Source: Motilimonas eburnea
GTDB taxonomy: Bacteria; Pseudomonadota; Gammaproteobacteria; Enterobacterales; CBDFNC01
NCBI RefSeq assembly: GCF_021295345.1
Contig: NZ_JAIMJB010000010.1
Span: forward strand, 1 to 64,000
Direction: 5' to 3'
DNA length: 64,000 nt
Part shown: positions 1-8,331 of the stretch, in pieces
Position numbering within the stretch: the first letter of the stretch is position 1
Layout of the letters: each line of letters begins with the position of its first letter
Translations under genes and position numbers: made by a program
Notes under the pieces: generated by a model
What the model was told of the DNA's origin: nothing
The model's database searches: none
What the model saw: only the letters and a program-made list of their open reading frames with translations

Positions 1-63
1 CTCTCGTACCAGTGCAATGGCATCAAGTTTGAATTCTTTTGAATAGGTTTTACGTGTTGTCAT
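1..63 (-). mobile_element. IS3-family transposase OrfA, N-terminus only (cut by window edge)
   Basis: Reading the minus strand from the ATG at 63, the first 21 codons begin MTTRKTYSKEFKLDAIAL, the typical opening of the helix-turn-helix OrfA protein of IS3-family elements, which binds the element ends and is fused to OrfB by frameshifting. A CTGGAG ribosome site lies six bases before the ATG. The rest of the gene and OrfB lie outside the window. The identification rests on a short stretch, but that stretch is very characteristic. Confidence 0.8.
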
Positions 64-121
64 TTCAATCTCCAGTTAAATCAATTATGTCTTAACTGGG
101 TTAGTCGTATCAATTAAACCA
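64..121 (-). repeat. Probable terminal non-coding end of the IS3-family element
   Basis: Between the OrfA start and about 121 the minus strand reads from TGGTTTAATTGATACGAC through the ribosome site. IS3 elements begin with TG, and this stretch has the length expected of the left end. The outer base could be 121, or 126 if the end is TGACGTGG. The other end is not in the window, so the inverted repeat cannot be matched. Confidence 0.45.
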
Positions 122-503
122 CGTCAATTAACACTGGCGCTATAATTGGCTGCTTATTGAGTGGCTTAACTGCGCTTTCTCATTTTATTTTTATCCATAA
201 CCTATTTTCATATACGTATGGCTTGCTGCTTGTCATGTCAATAGTTTTGGTTTGGTTAGGAAAAAACGTGGGCCATGTGGTACTTTGCTTTAACTTATCC
301 CTCTTGTAATTGATTTCAATAACTTTAACAATCTATAAAATCAACAGCATTGAAGCATCACAATGGCTATTTCGCTCCCTCACTTTTTTCGTCTTCTTAT
401 TGAGCAGCCTTGGTGTATTTTCGCTATTATCTCTGCGTAAAAGAAAGTTTCGAAGATGAACACTGTTAACCAGCTTCAAGCAGCGATACCTTGGTAAGGC
501 CCC
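122..503. other. Intergenic region beside the insertion sequence
   Basis: This stretch holds no convincing gene. It is AT-rich and contains one short open frame (310-459) encoding a membrane segment, described separately. A TAAGG ribosome site near 495-499 serves the gene at 504. No clear promoter or terminator was recognised. Confidence 0.5.
310..459 (+). CDS. Possible small ORF: single membrane segment with basic tail
   Basis: An open frame from TTG at 310 encodes about 49 residues. Its end is one hydrophobic stretch (LTFFVFLLSSLGVFSLLSL) followed directly by a basic tail RKRKFRR and stop. This hydrophobic-then-basic ending resembles the C-terminal anchor of sorted surface proteins or the remnant of a longer membrane protein. 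There is a stop just upstream and no good ribosome site. It may be a fragment left after insertion-sequence activity or chance coding. No family is recognised. Confidence 0.2.
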   Translation: MISITLTIYKINSIEASQWLFRSLTFFVFLLSSLGVFSLLSLRKRKFRR

Positions 504-863
504 ATGAAAAACACATTATTGAAAAAACCAGCGAAGTTATTGCCTGCGGTGCTACTCATTGGAATCGGCGCTTTAGCTGGCGGAGAGGGCTACAAGTACG
601 CTCTACTCAGACAATTAAACATAAGCATCGAAGACAGTTATTCCCAGGATCTACTCCATGCGAAGGACTTTTTAGTGTTAGCAAAGTCGATCAGGGCAGG
701 AAAGTATGACGACGCGCTGTTCTACTCTGAGCAATTACTAGAAAGCAGCTTAAAGCACTTACCCAATGAAATAATTAAGTCAAACCATGTGATCATAGAC
801 CAGATAAAAGAATACAAAGAACAAGACTGCCAAAACCAATGCTTACATCAGTTAGGCTTTTAA
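504..863 (+). CDS. Hypothetical protein with N-terminal membrane anchor, 119 aa
   Basis: The protein opens with a basic stretch and a hydrophobic segment (about residues 10-28, LLPAVLLIGIGALAGGEGYK), so it is probably membrane-anchored or exported. The remainder is a helical, charged domain of about 90 residues with two cysteines near the end (DCQNQC) that could form a disulfide in the periplasm. The ATG at 504 follows a TAAGG ribosome site at proper spacing. The family is not recognised and no function is proposed. Neighbours are the insertion-sequence end upstream and another small membrane protein downstream. Confidence 0.6.
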   Translation: MKNTLLKKPAKLLPAVLLIGIGALAGGEGYKYALLRQLNISIEDSYSQDLLHAKDFLVLAKSIRAGKYDDALFYSEQLLESSLKHLPNEIIKSNHVIIDQIKEYKEQDCQNQCLHQLGF

Positions 864-1013
864 GACAAATAAGATGATTCCTTTATCGCACTGTGCTTGA
901 AAAGCGACGTAACCTTAATATGGCTGCGCTGCTATCAGTAGAGTGCGTCTGTTAAGATAAGCTATTCTTTTTTTGGGCTCTTACAACCTTGCCAAGCTTA
1001 GGAAAACGATGCC

Positions 1014-1436
1014 ATGGATGTCGAAGAAAAAGTATTAAAACCTAACAATGCAACCCTTGGGATAACCTTAGTAGCGATTAGCGTCATTATTGGCTTTGTT
1101 TGGAGCCTGCTTTTTAAAGCAAATATTGAAATGATGCTGATAAATGGCAAGCTGATGTTTTCATTCATCGTGTTTGAAGCCATCTATGTAGGAGTTTTTT
1201 TGGCCATTTATTTTGGCGAAAATTGGGCAAGAATTTTATTTATCGTATTACAGTTATCAGTGTTGGACTCATACTACAAAAGGATATTTTTAGAGCCAGA
1301 ACTATACCCCGCGCTACTATCGGCGATGCAATTTCTGCTGTTTTTTATTGGTATCATCTATCTGCTGACCCCTACCGCTAATGCTTGGTTTAAAGAAAAT
1401 TCGAAGCGAAGGGCTCCCCCGAAAAAAAAGCCATAA
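1014..1436 (+). CDS. Hypothetical four-helix inner-membrane protein, 140 aa
   Basis: Four hydrophobic segments are visible: about residues 15-35 (GITLVAISVIIGFVWSLLF), 45-66, 72-88 and 98-117. A basic, lysine-rich tail (SKRRAPPKKKP) should face the cytoplasm. The arrangement recalls small DUF-type membrane proteins of about 140 residues, but no motif allows a family to be named. The gene stands alone, about 150 bases after the preceding small gene and 140 bases before the DsbA-like lipoprotein gene. The start is uncertain because no strong ribosome site precedes it. Confidence 0.6.
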   Translation: MDVEEKVLKPNNATLGITLVAISVIIGFVWSLLFKANIEMMLINGKLMFSFIVFEAIYVGVFLAIYFGENWARILFIVLQLSVLDSYYKRIFLEPELYPALLSAMQFLLFFIGIIYLLTPTANAWFKENSKRRAPPKKKP

Positions 1437-1578
1437 CCAAAACGAGCACCATTACAGCTAGCACTCTTCACCACTTAGCGCACTAAATTGTGTAAAGTTA
1501 AGTCAAGCTAGTGGCTTATGGATTTATCTCAGGCATAATCAGGCCTTTATTTATTTAGCTATCATCAATGGACGAATT

Positions 1579-2385
1579 ATGAAGCCGATTACCAAATTAA
1601 GCCTTGCCGTATTATTCGGCGCCAGTCTAGTGGCCTGCTCTGAGCAAACCACGCCAGCCGAAACCAAGCCTGCTGAATCAGCTGAAGTTGTTGCCACCAC
1701 AGAACCCACTGCGGCGCCAACTAATGAGCCAACTACCGAGCCAGAAGCGGCAACTGAGCAAGCTGAAGAAGGTGAAGCAAGTGCCAAAGATGCACATGAA
1801 GGCCATGCTCATAACGATGAGCCGGTCCTGACTGAAGCTGCGATTGCTACCGCCAATGACCCGTTCCAACAAGATGTGCACTATCGTGTGTTAGAAACTG
1901 CGATTGCGGCGCAGCCAAACGAAGTCCATGAATTTTTCTGGTATGGCTGCCCAGCCTGTAAGGCCACCGAGCCATTGATGTACAAGTTAAAAGATAACGA
2001 AGCGCTAAAAGTGACGGTTAATGCGTCATTACTGAATCAAAACTGGGTATTTGATGCGGTGATTTTCCAAGCATTTAAACACTTTAATGTACTAGAAAAA
2101 GCGCACCCGGCTTATTTTGAAGCGCGCCAAAATGGCACGGTAAAAGATCAAGCCAGCTTTGAAGCCTTCCTTGCCGAGCAAGGTGTGGATAAAGCCAAAT
2201 TTGAAGCTTACAGCCAGTCAGATGAGCTAAAAGCTGAATTAGATGCCTCTTTTGCGGTAGAAAGCAAACTACAAAGTACCGGTGTACCAACCTTAGTGGT
2301 GGGTGGTAAATACGTGCTGCTAAACCGTGGCTTTGACAGCATAGAGCAAATGGAACAAGCCATTGTTTGGCTGAGTGAAAAATAA
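1579..2385 (+). CDS. DsbA-like thiol:disulfide oxidoreductase lipoprotein
   Basis: The protein of 268 residues starts with a lipoprotein signal (lipobox LVAC, Cys20). A linker of about 80 residues rich in Thr, Pro, Glu and Ala follows, ending in the His-rich HEGHAHND. From about residue 95 there is a DsbA/thioredoxin-fold domain with the active site CPAC at 124-127 (FFWYGCPACK) and the cis-proline loop near the end (GVPTLVVGG). It should shuttle disulfides in the periplasm while tethered to a membrane. The linker and tether are unlike classic soluble DsbA. Whether it oxidises or reduces substrates cannot be read from the sequence. It is monocistronic and ends in a strong terminator. Confidence 0.9.
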   Translation: MKPITKLSLAVLFGASLVACSEQTTPAETKPAESAEVVATTEPTAAPTNEPTTEPEAATEQAEEGEASAKDAHEGHAHNDEPVLTEAAIATANDPFQQDVHYRVLETAIAAQPNEVHEFFWYGCPACKATEPLMYKLKDNEALKVTVNASLLNQNWVFDAVIFQAFKHFNVLEKAHPAYFEARQNGTVKDQASFEAFLAEQGVDKAKFEAYSQSDELKAELDASFAVESKLQSTGVPTLVVGGKYVLLNRGFDSIEQMEQAIVWLSEK

Positions 2386-2395
2386 GCTCGATATG

Positions 2396-2427
2396 ACAAG
2401 CCTATGCGACTGGCATAGGCTTGTTTT
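2396..2427 (+). terminator. Intrinsic terminator after the DsbA-like gene
   Basis: A perfect 12-bp stem (ACAAGCCTATGC at 2396-2407, pairing with 2413-2424) closes a five-base loop and runs into TTTT. It lies just after the stop at 2385 and before the convergent gene ending at 2453, so it may serve both strands. Confidence 0.85.
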
Positions 2428-2452
2428 CTAGTTCGTTGTCAACGAGCCTTGT

Positions 2453-3784
2453 TTATTCGTAACGCGATTTAGTGGCCTCTTCTACCGGAATAAAAATCAT
2501 CCCATCCATCACCTCATGAGGGGCAACGAGCCCTCCTTGGGGTACCCCATATATAAAATTACCCCCAGAAAACAGTTGATTACTGCGATTCTCAGCATCA
2601 AAGTCAAAAAATGCATTTGGCAATTGCATGTCAGCTAGCTTCGCATTTAGGCTGAAATCAGGGTATGTAAAGCTCTCTGTATCAATTTTCCATTGGGTAT
2701 GGTCAGGAGTGTAAGGTGCATACGTTCCGCCGTTATCTAATACAAGGATGCTGTACATAGACAAACTTGGCTGATTTCGCTTCATGGCTGTTGGCACGGT
2801 ATCGGCGTGTTTTGAAATGTGAATATTATGCGCCCAAAGGGCTGTTTGCTGGGTTGCTCCAAACCAAACTTCCCTTAACCAACGCACGTTATCAGCCGAG
2901 CTGATGTCAGCAACGGGGTAATAATCTTCATATTGCATCTTGGCATGGGCTTGCATCCCTTTCACGATTTGAAGCCAGAAACTGGCATAATCGCGAAAGT
3001 TGCGAGGTTGTGTAGGGTCATAAGCTGGAATAGTTTCGTTAGGGACTTGCGCGGTGAGTTTTGCCTCAAGCTCAAATAAAGCCAACAGCAACTTCCAATG
3101 TAAATCATAATCACCCTGATAAACCACATCTGTGTACCAAGGGCACATCATTACCGGCGCTACTTGATGAATAGCGGCCATGTCTTCGGTGCTGATGGCT
3201 GCATTAACGAGATAAGTTTCTAATTCATTTAGCATCACACTTGTGCCAAGTTCAGGCTTAACCACACAAGCAGGATCACTGTTTATACGGGTGTCAAAGC
3301 CCACTAAGATCAGCGGATCATTAACTTGATCCACGTCATTCACATAATTAACAATCTGCGAGACACCTAAACTATGGCGATGCATATACATATAGTTGGC
3401 ATCGGGGCCAGTAATCGCTTCAATTAAGGGCTGCTTACCCGTTAAATAGTTTTCCCAAGCCGCTAAGCCATCATAAAAGCCGGCTTCAAACACGATCATA
3501 TCGAGTTGGCCTTGCTGATGCATGCCTTTGAGTAATCGACTTTTTAAAAAGTGTACCACAGAGCCGGAATGGGAGGGCTCGCCCAAACTCACCACATCAT
3601 AATCTTTCAGCCGATCGATAATAGGTTGGATATCACTATTATCGGCATCCATATGGGTACTGGTAAAAGCGGTGTACGTAGGGGTTACCGCATTATTATC
3701 AGAATTTCCTTCAGTCCCCCCTCCTCCGCCGCCACACGCACAGAGCAGTAGTACACTACAGCCAATCAATAAAGTTTTAATCAT
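2453..3784 (-). CDS. Erythromycin-esterase-family lipoprotein
   Basis: A protein of 443 residues with a short lipoprotein signal ending at Cys17 and then a glycine run. The body matches the erythromycin esterase (EreA-like) family: the early VVSLGEPSHSG motif with glutamate and histidine, MIVFEAGFYDG, LILVGFDTR, and WAHNIHISK with a conserved histidine. Characterised relatives hydrolyse macrolide lactones, but most chromosomal members have unknown substrates, so resistance should not be assumed. The lipid tether suggests an extracytoplasmic esterase. A GAGG ribosome site precedes the ATG. It stands alone between two plus-strand genes. Confidence 0.85.
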   Translation of the reverse strand: MIKTLLIGCSVLLLCACGGGGGGTEGNSDNNAVTPTYTAFTSTHMDADNSDIQPIIDRLKDYDVVSLGEPSHSGSVVHFLKSRLLKGMHQQGQLDMIVFEAGFYDGLAAWENYLTGKQPLIEAITGPDANYMYMHRHSLGVSQIVNYVNDVDQVNDPLILVGFDTRINSDPACVVKPELGTSVMLNELETYLVNAAISTEDMAAIHQVAPVMMCPWYTDVVYQGDYDLHWKLLLALFELEAKLTAQVPNETIPAYDPTQPRNFRDYASFWLQIVKGMQAHAKMQYEDYYPVADISSADNVRWLREVWFGATQQTALWAHNIHISKHADTVPTAMKRNQPSLSMYSILVLDNGGTYAPYTPDHTQWKIDTESFTYPDFSLNAKLADMQLPNAFFDFDAENRSNQLFSGGNFIYGVPQGGLVAPHEVMDGMIFIPVEEATKSRYE

Positions 3785-4106
3785 AGTAACCTCAGTAAAA
3801 GCAAACTCTGAAGCTAATATAATGAAATTAATAGAAAATTATTTGACACCTATCGCAACACATAACAAATAAATCAATTCACACTTCTGGTTCATCGATT
3901 TTTTGACCAGTTTGAGGTGGTCGTCTCAACTTGACTAGGATAAAAATAGAGACACAGATCACACAAGTATAAGCCGTATTCATATCTCACATTAATCTAA
4001 CTCTATTCTCTTATCTGTGTGTCCCCCCTAAACTGCCCTCCATCAGCTCAAACGCTCCATATAAGTAGCGAGTTACTGATTCACAATAAGAATATAAAGG
4101 TAGACA
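3785..4106. other. Divergent intergenic region between the esterase and ompA-type genes
   Basis: These 322 AT-rich bases must hold the promoters for both flanking genes. Small overlapping inverted repeats occur around 3915-3940 (TTGAG...CTCAA and GACCA...TGGTC). An AAAGGT ribosome site lies just before the porin start at 4107. No operator could be assigned and no gene was found. Confidence 0.5.
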
Positions 4107-5066
4107 ATGAAAAAATTATCTCTTGCAATTACATTAGCTTTAACGTCTAGTTTCGCATTCGCTGGTAACACTTATATCGGTGGTGGTGCCGGTTTAGCTC
4201 AACACGAAGACACTTGTGACCAAGTGAACGCAGCATCTTGTGATGACAATAGCCAAAGTTTTAATGGTTTTGCGGGTTACCAATTTAACGATAACTTTGC
4301 TATTGAAGCAGGTTACAACCACTTAGGTAAAACTGAACTACCGGGCGAAGACAGCATTCTTCAAGGTATCAACACCTCTATCATCGGTCGTTTACCGCTT
4401 ACTGAGAATGTTTCTCTATTTGGTGAAGTAGGTGCTTTTGGCTACCGCTCTGACTCTTTGGGTCACCGTGATGAAGGTTTATCACCACTAGGTGGTGTAG
4501 GTGCGACTTACCGCATCAACGATACCTTAGATGTACAGGCTCGCTACCGTCGCATTGAAAATATTGGTCGTTCACACAACGTGAAAACAGACGTGAATAA
4601 CTTTGGTATCGAATTAGTTGCACACTTTGGCCGCGGTCAAGAGCAAGTAGTGATCGAGCCATTACCCGTTGAGCCTGAGCCAATTGAGCCAGCTCCAGTT
4701 TATGAAACGCAAGTGAACCAATATTCTGATGCGGTATTGTTTGGCTTTGATTCTTATGCGTTAACCAGCACAGCTAAGCAACAACTAGATCAAGCGATTG
4801 AGTTCTACCGTGCTAATGATACTGCTAAGATTCGTTTGATCGGCGCAACCGATCACTTAGGTAACAAAGAGTATAACGAGCGTCTATCACAAGCTCGTGC
4901 CACCTCAGTACAATCTTACCTTGTACAACAAGGTGTTAACCTTGAAGACATCGACACTAATTGGAAAGGTGACACGGACGCTAAAGGCATTGCCGAGAGC
5001 GAACGTGCTCAAGATCGTAATGTGATCATCGACATCACAGGCGAAACTCAAGTCGAAGTTAAATAA
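4107..5066 (+). CDS. ompA: OmpA-family outer membrane porin
   Basis: The 319-residue protein has a signal peptide (MKKLSLAITLALTSSFAFA, cleaved before Gly20). An eight-stranded beta-barrel domain of about 165 residues follows, starting NTYIGGGAG. A proline-rich hinge (EPLPVEPEPIEPAP) leads to a C-terminal OmpA peptidoglycan-binding domain (FGFDSYALTSTAKQQL and the GATDHLGNKEYNERLSQARA motif with the binding Asp and Arg). It should anchor the outer membrane to peptidoglycan. Codon use is biased towards preferred codons, as in abundant porins. It is monocistronic with a terminator downstream. The symbol denotes the family, not strict orthology to E. coli ompA. Confidence 0.93.
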   Translation: MKKLSLAITLALTSSFAFAGNTYIGGGAGLAQHEDTCDQVNAASCDDNSQSFNGFAGYQFNDNFAIEAGYNHLGKTELPGEDSILQGINTSIIGRLPLTENVSLFGEVGAFGYRSDSLGHRDEGLSPLGGVGATYRINDTLDVQARYRRIENIGRSHNVKTDVNNFGIELVAHFGRGQEQVVIEPLPVEPEPIEPAPVYETQVNQYSDAVLFGFDSYALTSTAKQQLDQAIEFYRANDTAKIRLIGATDHLGNKEYNERLSQARATSVQSYLVQQGVNLEDIDTNWKGDTDAKGIAESERAQDRNVIIDITGETQVEVK

Positions 5067-5078
5067 TCTTGAGACACT

Positions 5079-5109
5079 ATCACGCAGCGAGCTTAGCGCG
5101 CTGCGTGAT
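5079..5109 (+). terminator. Terminator of the ompA-type gene
   Basis: An 11-bp perfect stem (ATCACGCAGCG at 5079-5089 with 5099-5109) with a nine-base loop lies 12 bases after the porin stop. The following bases are only moderately T-rich, so termination strength is uncertain. Confidence 0.7.
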
Positions 5110-5155
5110 TAAATAGGTTTTAGAATTCCCCAATCACGCATTTACTGCTATTTTA

Positions 5156-5180
5156 CCGACAAATACCCTAACTTTGTCGG
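5156..5180 (+). promoter_or_regulatory. Inverted repeat abutting the first LysR gene
   Basis: CCGACAAA (5156-5163) and TTTGTCGG (5173-5180) form a perfect 8-bp inverted repeat with a nine-base spacer, ending two bases before the ATG at 5183. It could be the autoregulatory operator of the LysR protein or an mRNA hairpin hiding the start. No other ribosome site is visible there. Confidence 0.5.
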
Positions 5181-5182
5181 AA

Positions 5183-6103
5183 ATGAAAAACGATCCTGCC
5201 ACCCTAACCAGTTTGCACCAATCAAACCTTAACCTCCTTGTTAACCTTGCAGTGTTACTCGATGAAGCACATGTTTCTCGCGCCGCCGAGCGTTTAGGAA
5301 TGACCCAATCGGCAATCAGTCATGTATTGAATCGAGCAAGAGAGTTATTCGATGATCCTTTACTGATCAAAGGCAGTAAAGGCATGATCCTGACTAATCG
5401 CGCCCAAGCACTAAAGCGCCAATTAACCGAGTTTGCTCAAGTAACCAGTCTCGTTTTTCAAGGCGCAGAATTTGACGCAAGTCGAGTCCGTGGCGTGATC
5501 CGCTTTAGTATGAATGATCTAGCGGCAAGCCTTTGCATCGAAGCGCTGCTAAGTATCTTTGCCGAGCAGGCGCCATTTTTGGAGCTAGAACTCGTCTCTC
5601 CCAGTGAGCACATGGCAGCCCAACTCAGTAATGGCCATTTAGACTTCGCCATTGGAGCATTTAACCAGCTACCCGACAATTGTCATAGTATCGCCATAGG
5701 CAGTGAGCCATGGCACTTATTGCAAGGACAGTATGCTAAAACAACCCGTCCGCTTACCCATGCCAGCTACGCCTTAGCAGAGAGCATGGAGTTTGCTCAA
5801 ACCCAAGAATCGAAACAGCTTGGCAGTACAACAAGCTTTCGCTCTAGCTCATTACTTGTCATGCTTGCCGCGCTAAAAACTGAATATTTCGGTGCTTTAG
5901 TGCCTAATTCATTGCTGCATTTATTACTTCAGCAAACAAACAATGATAGCTATAGCCATAGTCCCATGGGTTATGTCGATAATTATCTAGTTTGGCCACA
6001 GCACCTAACTCATCAGCCCATGCATGAATGGGCTCGAGCCATATTTTTTGCTACCTATCAACAGTACGTTTTACTTTCTCCACTCAAGGAGCCCCATGCT
6101 TAA
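5183..6103 (+). CDS. LysR-family transcriptional regulator
   Basis: The N-terminus carries the LysR winged helix (AAERLGMTQSAISHVLNRAR, about residues 35-54), followed by a linker helix and a substrate-binding domain with FRSSSLLVMLAALKT near the end. From the ATG at 5183 it is 306 residues; a TTG at 5174 would add three. It probably represses or activates an unlinked or neighbouring target, since no enzyme gene is transcribed divergently next to it. It overlaps the next LysR gene by eight bases (ATGCTTAA), so the two are probably translationally coupled. The two proteins are related along their length and look like an old tandem duplication. Confidence 0.88.
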   Translation: MKNDPATLTSLHQSNLNLLVNLAVLLDEAHVSRAAERLGMTQSAISHVLNRARELFDDPLLIKGSKGMILTNRAQALKRQLTEFAQVTSLVFQGAEFDASRVRGVIRFSMNDLAASLCIEALLSIFAEQAPFLELELVSPSEHMAAQLSNGHLDFAIGAFNQLPDNCHSIAIGSEPWHLLQGQYAKTTRPLTHASYALAESMEFAQTQESKQLGSTTSFRSSSLLVMLAALKTEYFGALVPNSLLHLLLQQTNNDSYSHSPMGYVDNYLVWPQHLTHQPMHEWARAIFFATYQQYVLLSPLKEPHA

Positions 6104-7017
6104 ATCAGAGCTATTATTACTGCAGCAAACTGATATGAATCTGCTGGTAGCCTTGGCGGTCATCCTAGAAGAAAAACAAGTGGGTAAAGCAGCAGAGCGG
6201 CTGCAATTAACGCAACCCGCCATGAGCCAACGCTTGGCCAAACTGCGCCAAATATTAGATGATCCGATTCTAATTCGGGCTAATAAACAATTTGAGCTGA
6301 GTGCCAAAGCACTAAAACTAAAGCCCCATTTGGAAAGTAGTTTGGCTTTAGCAAATAGCATTTTACAGCCCCCCCCCGTTTGATCCAGCAAATGCCAATG
6401 GTATCTTTCGCTTTAGTGCTATTGACCTAGCTGCATCGCAATTCTTGCCCGATGTATTAACACAGCTACGACAAGCCGCCCCCAATCTTGCGGTTGAGTT
6501 TGTCTATCGACCCAAAAACATAGTGGAGTTACTAGAACAAGGCGATTTAGATCTGGTGTTAGGAGGTATGTTCGATGCGCCAGCCAATATTCATGCTAGG
6601 CAAATTGCTCGTATGAACTATCGATTTTTTGTCATGGTAAGCCACCCCTTAGCAACAAAAAATAACCTGACCCTCGCTGACATCGCTCAGTACAGTCATA
6701 TTCGTTACAGCCCTGCGGGAGCCGTTGAACCTCAGGTAGACAACCTCTTTAAGCAACATAAACTAAAACGTCAGGTTACATTACACACTAGCTCCATGGC
6801 TGTGTTAATCGCGGGACTCAAAGCCGGTAAACATATCGCGGTATTACCCAGCGAATTCACTACTCAAGAGCCAACTAAACACACTTTATGTGCTCTCGAC
6901 ATACCTTCTATTCCGGCTGTGGATTTGATGCTTTACTGGCATAGTCGAAGCCACAAAGACCCATTACACCGCTGGTTCCGTCAACTTTGGCTAGATGTGA
7001 TTAAACAATATTGCTGA
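6096..7017 (+). pseudogene. LysR-family regulator frameshifted at a nine-C tract
   Basis: The ATG at 6096 follows an AAGGA ribosome site. The first 95 codons encode a good LysR winged helix (AAERLQLTQPAMSQRLAKLR). The frame then stops at 6381-6383, just after a run of nine C (6369-6377). With eight C the reading continues as PPPFDPANANGIFRFSAIDL into an intact substrate-binding domain ending at 7017, giving about 306 residues. Nothing else is broken. It is either a contingency gene switched by slippage in the C tract, a recent pseudogene, or a sequencing error. Confidence 0.85.
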
Positions 7018-7051
7018 GCAGTATTACTAACCAGTAAAACAGGCATAAAAA

Positions 7052-7073
7052 AACCAGCCGACATGGGCTGGTT
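7052..7073 (-). terminator. Terminator of glpX
   Basis: AACCAGCC (7052-7059) pairs with GGCTGGTT (7066-7073) around a six-base loop. On the minus strand the stem runs into a T tract (the A run at 7047-7053), as expected for termination of glpX. It also lies after the convergent LysR gene. Confidence 0.85.
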
Positions 7074-7093
7074 GTTATACTCAGAAAGGCCTA

Positions 7094-8104
7094 TTAAAAA
7101 ATAATGTCTTTTAGTGCTTGGTCTTTACGATCCAGGTAATGAGTCGAGTGAATACGACGCACGGTTCTTGATTTACCTCGGATCACTAAGGTTTCAGTGG
7201 TGGCTAACCGGCCATTGACCGCCACGCCTTCGAGTAAATCACCTTTGGTGATACCGGTTGCAGAGAAAATGACGTTATCATTTTGCGCTAATTCTTCTAA
7301 CTTAAGCACCTCTTTCACTTTAATACCTAAGGCTTCACAGCGCTGCTCTTCTTCTTCGCCAATGCGGATATTTTCTTCCGTTGGCTCTTTCACCAAAGGA
7401 CGAGGTAATAAACGCGCTTGCATATTGCCGTCTAAGGCACGTACAACCGCGGCAGAAATCACGCCCTCAGGCGCGCCGCCTATACAATAAAGCAAGTCGA
7501 CCTCGCTGTCTGGCATACAAGCCATCACCGACGCCGCTACGTCGCCATCAGGAATAGCAAATACCCGAACGCCCAAGCCTTGCATTTCTTTAATGGCTTT
7601 GTCGTGACGCGGCTTGGCCAACGTCGCACAAGTTAACTTGTCTAGCGGCTTACCCAGTGCAAATGCAATGGCTTTTAGGTTTTGCTCCAAGGAGCGATTC
7701 AAATCGATGGCATCTTTGGCATCGGGACCAACGATTAGTTTTTCCATATACATATCAGGCGCTTTAAGGAACATGCCTTTTTCAGCGACCGCAATAACCG
7801 CCACCGCGTTGGATTGCCCCATGGCCGTCATGCGCGTGCCTTCGATCGGGTCAACCGCGATATCTACCGCGTCACCCTTGCCGCTACCCACATGCTCACC
7901 TATGTAAAGCATGGGCGCTTCATCAATCTCGCCTTCACCAATAACGATTTCGCCATCAATATCAATTTGGTTCAGAATGTGACGCATCGCTTCCACTGCC
8001 GCGCCATCTGCTATATTTTTGTCGCCCCGACCAACCCACTTATACGCAGCCAATGCTGCTGCTTCTGTGACTCGGGAAATTTCGATCGCTAACTCACGTC
8101 TCAT
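7094..8104 (-). CDS. glpX: Fructose-1,6-bisphosphatase class II
   Basis: The 336-residue protein matches GlpX throughout. It has the metal- and substrate-binding motifs IGEGEIDEAPM and DPIEGTRMTAMGQSNA, and a later CIGGAPEGVISAA segment. It removes the C1 phosphate of fructose 1,6-bisphosphate in gluconeogenesis, in the cytoplasm, using divalent metal. The length is typical. It is transcribed alone, diverging from msrA over 227 bases that hold both promoters but no site I could name. Confidence 0.96.
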   Translation of the reverse strand: MRRELAIEISRVTEAAALAAYKWVGRGDKNIADGAAVEAMRHILNQIDIDGEIVIGEGEIDEAPMLYIGEHVGSGKGDAVDIAVDPIEGTRMTAMGQSNAVAVIAVAEKGMFLKAPDMYMEKLIVGPDAKDAIDLNRSLEQNLKAIAFALGKPLDKLTCATLAKPRHDKAIKEMQGLGVRVFAIPDGDVAASVMACMPDSEVDLLYCIGGAPEGVISAAVVRALDGNMQARLLPRPLVKEPTEENIRIGEEEEQRCEALGIKVKEVLKLEELAQNDNVIFSATGITKGDLLEGVAVNGRLATTETLVIRGKSRTVRRIHSTHYLDRKDQALKDIIF

Positions 8105-8331
8105 CTTTCACTACTCCAAGTTGCCGCGGTCGCGATATTAGCACAAAACGACCTTATAACGGCATAGTATTAGCTGCTATAAATACAGGAATAAGTCTTT
8201 TTATCTTATTAATTCGTATAACAACTGGATTAATCTGTTTTAACAGGCGTATCTTATACCCAAATGACGCCAATATGATCCTTTTGCGATAAATTTTGGC
8301 TTCAAACCGATTCATAGATTAAGGAAGTAAT

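Noticed and set aside
2453-3784. Calling the esterase-family gene a macrolide resistance gene
   Set aside because: Only family motifs are seen; chromosomal members usually have unknown substrates, and no mobile context surrounds it.
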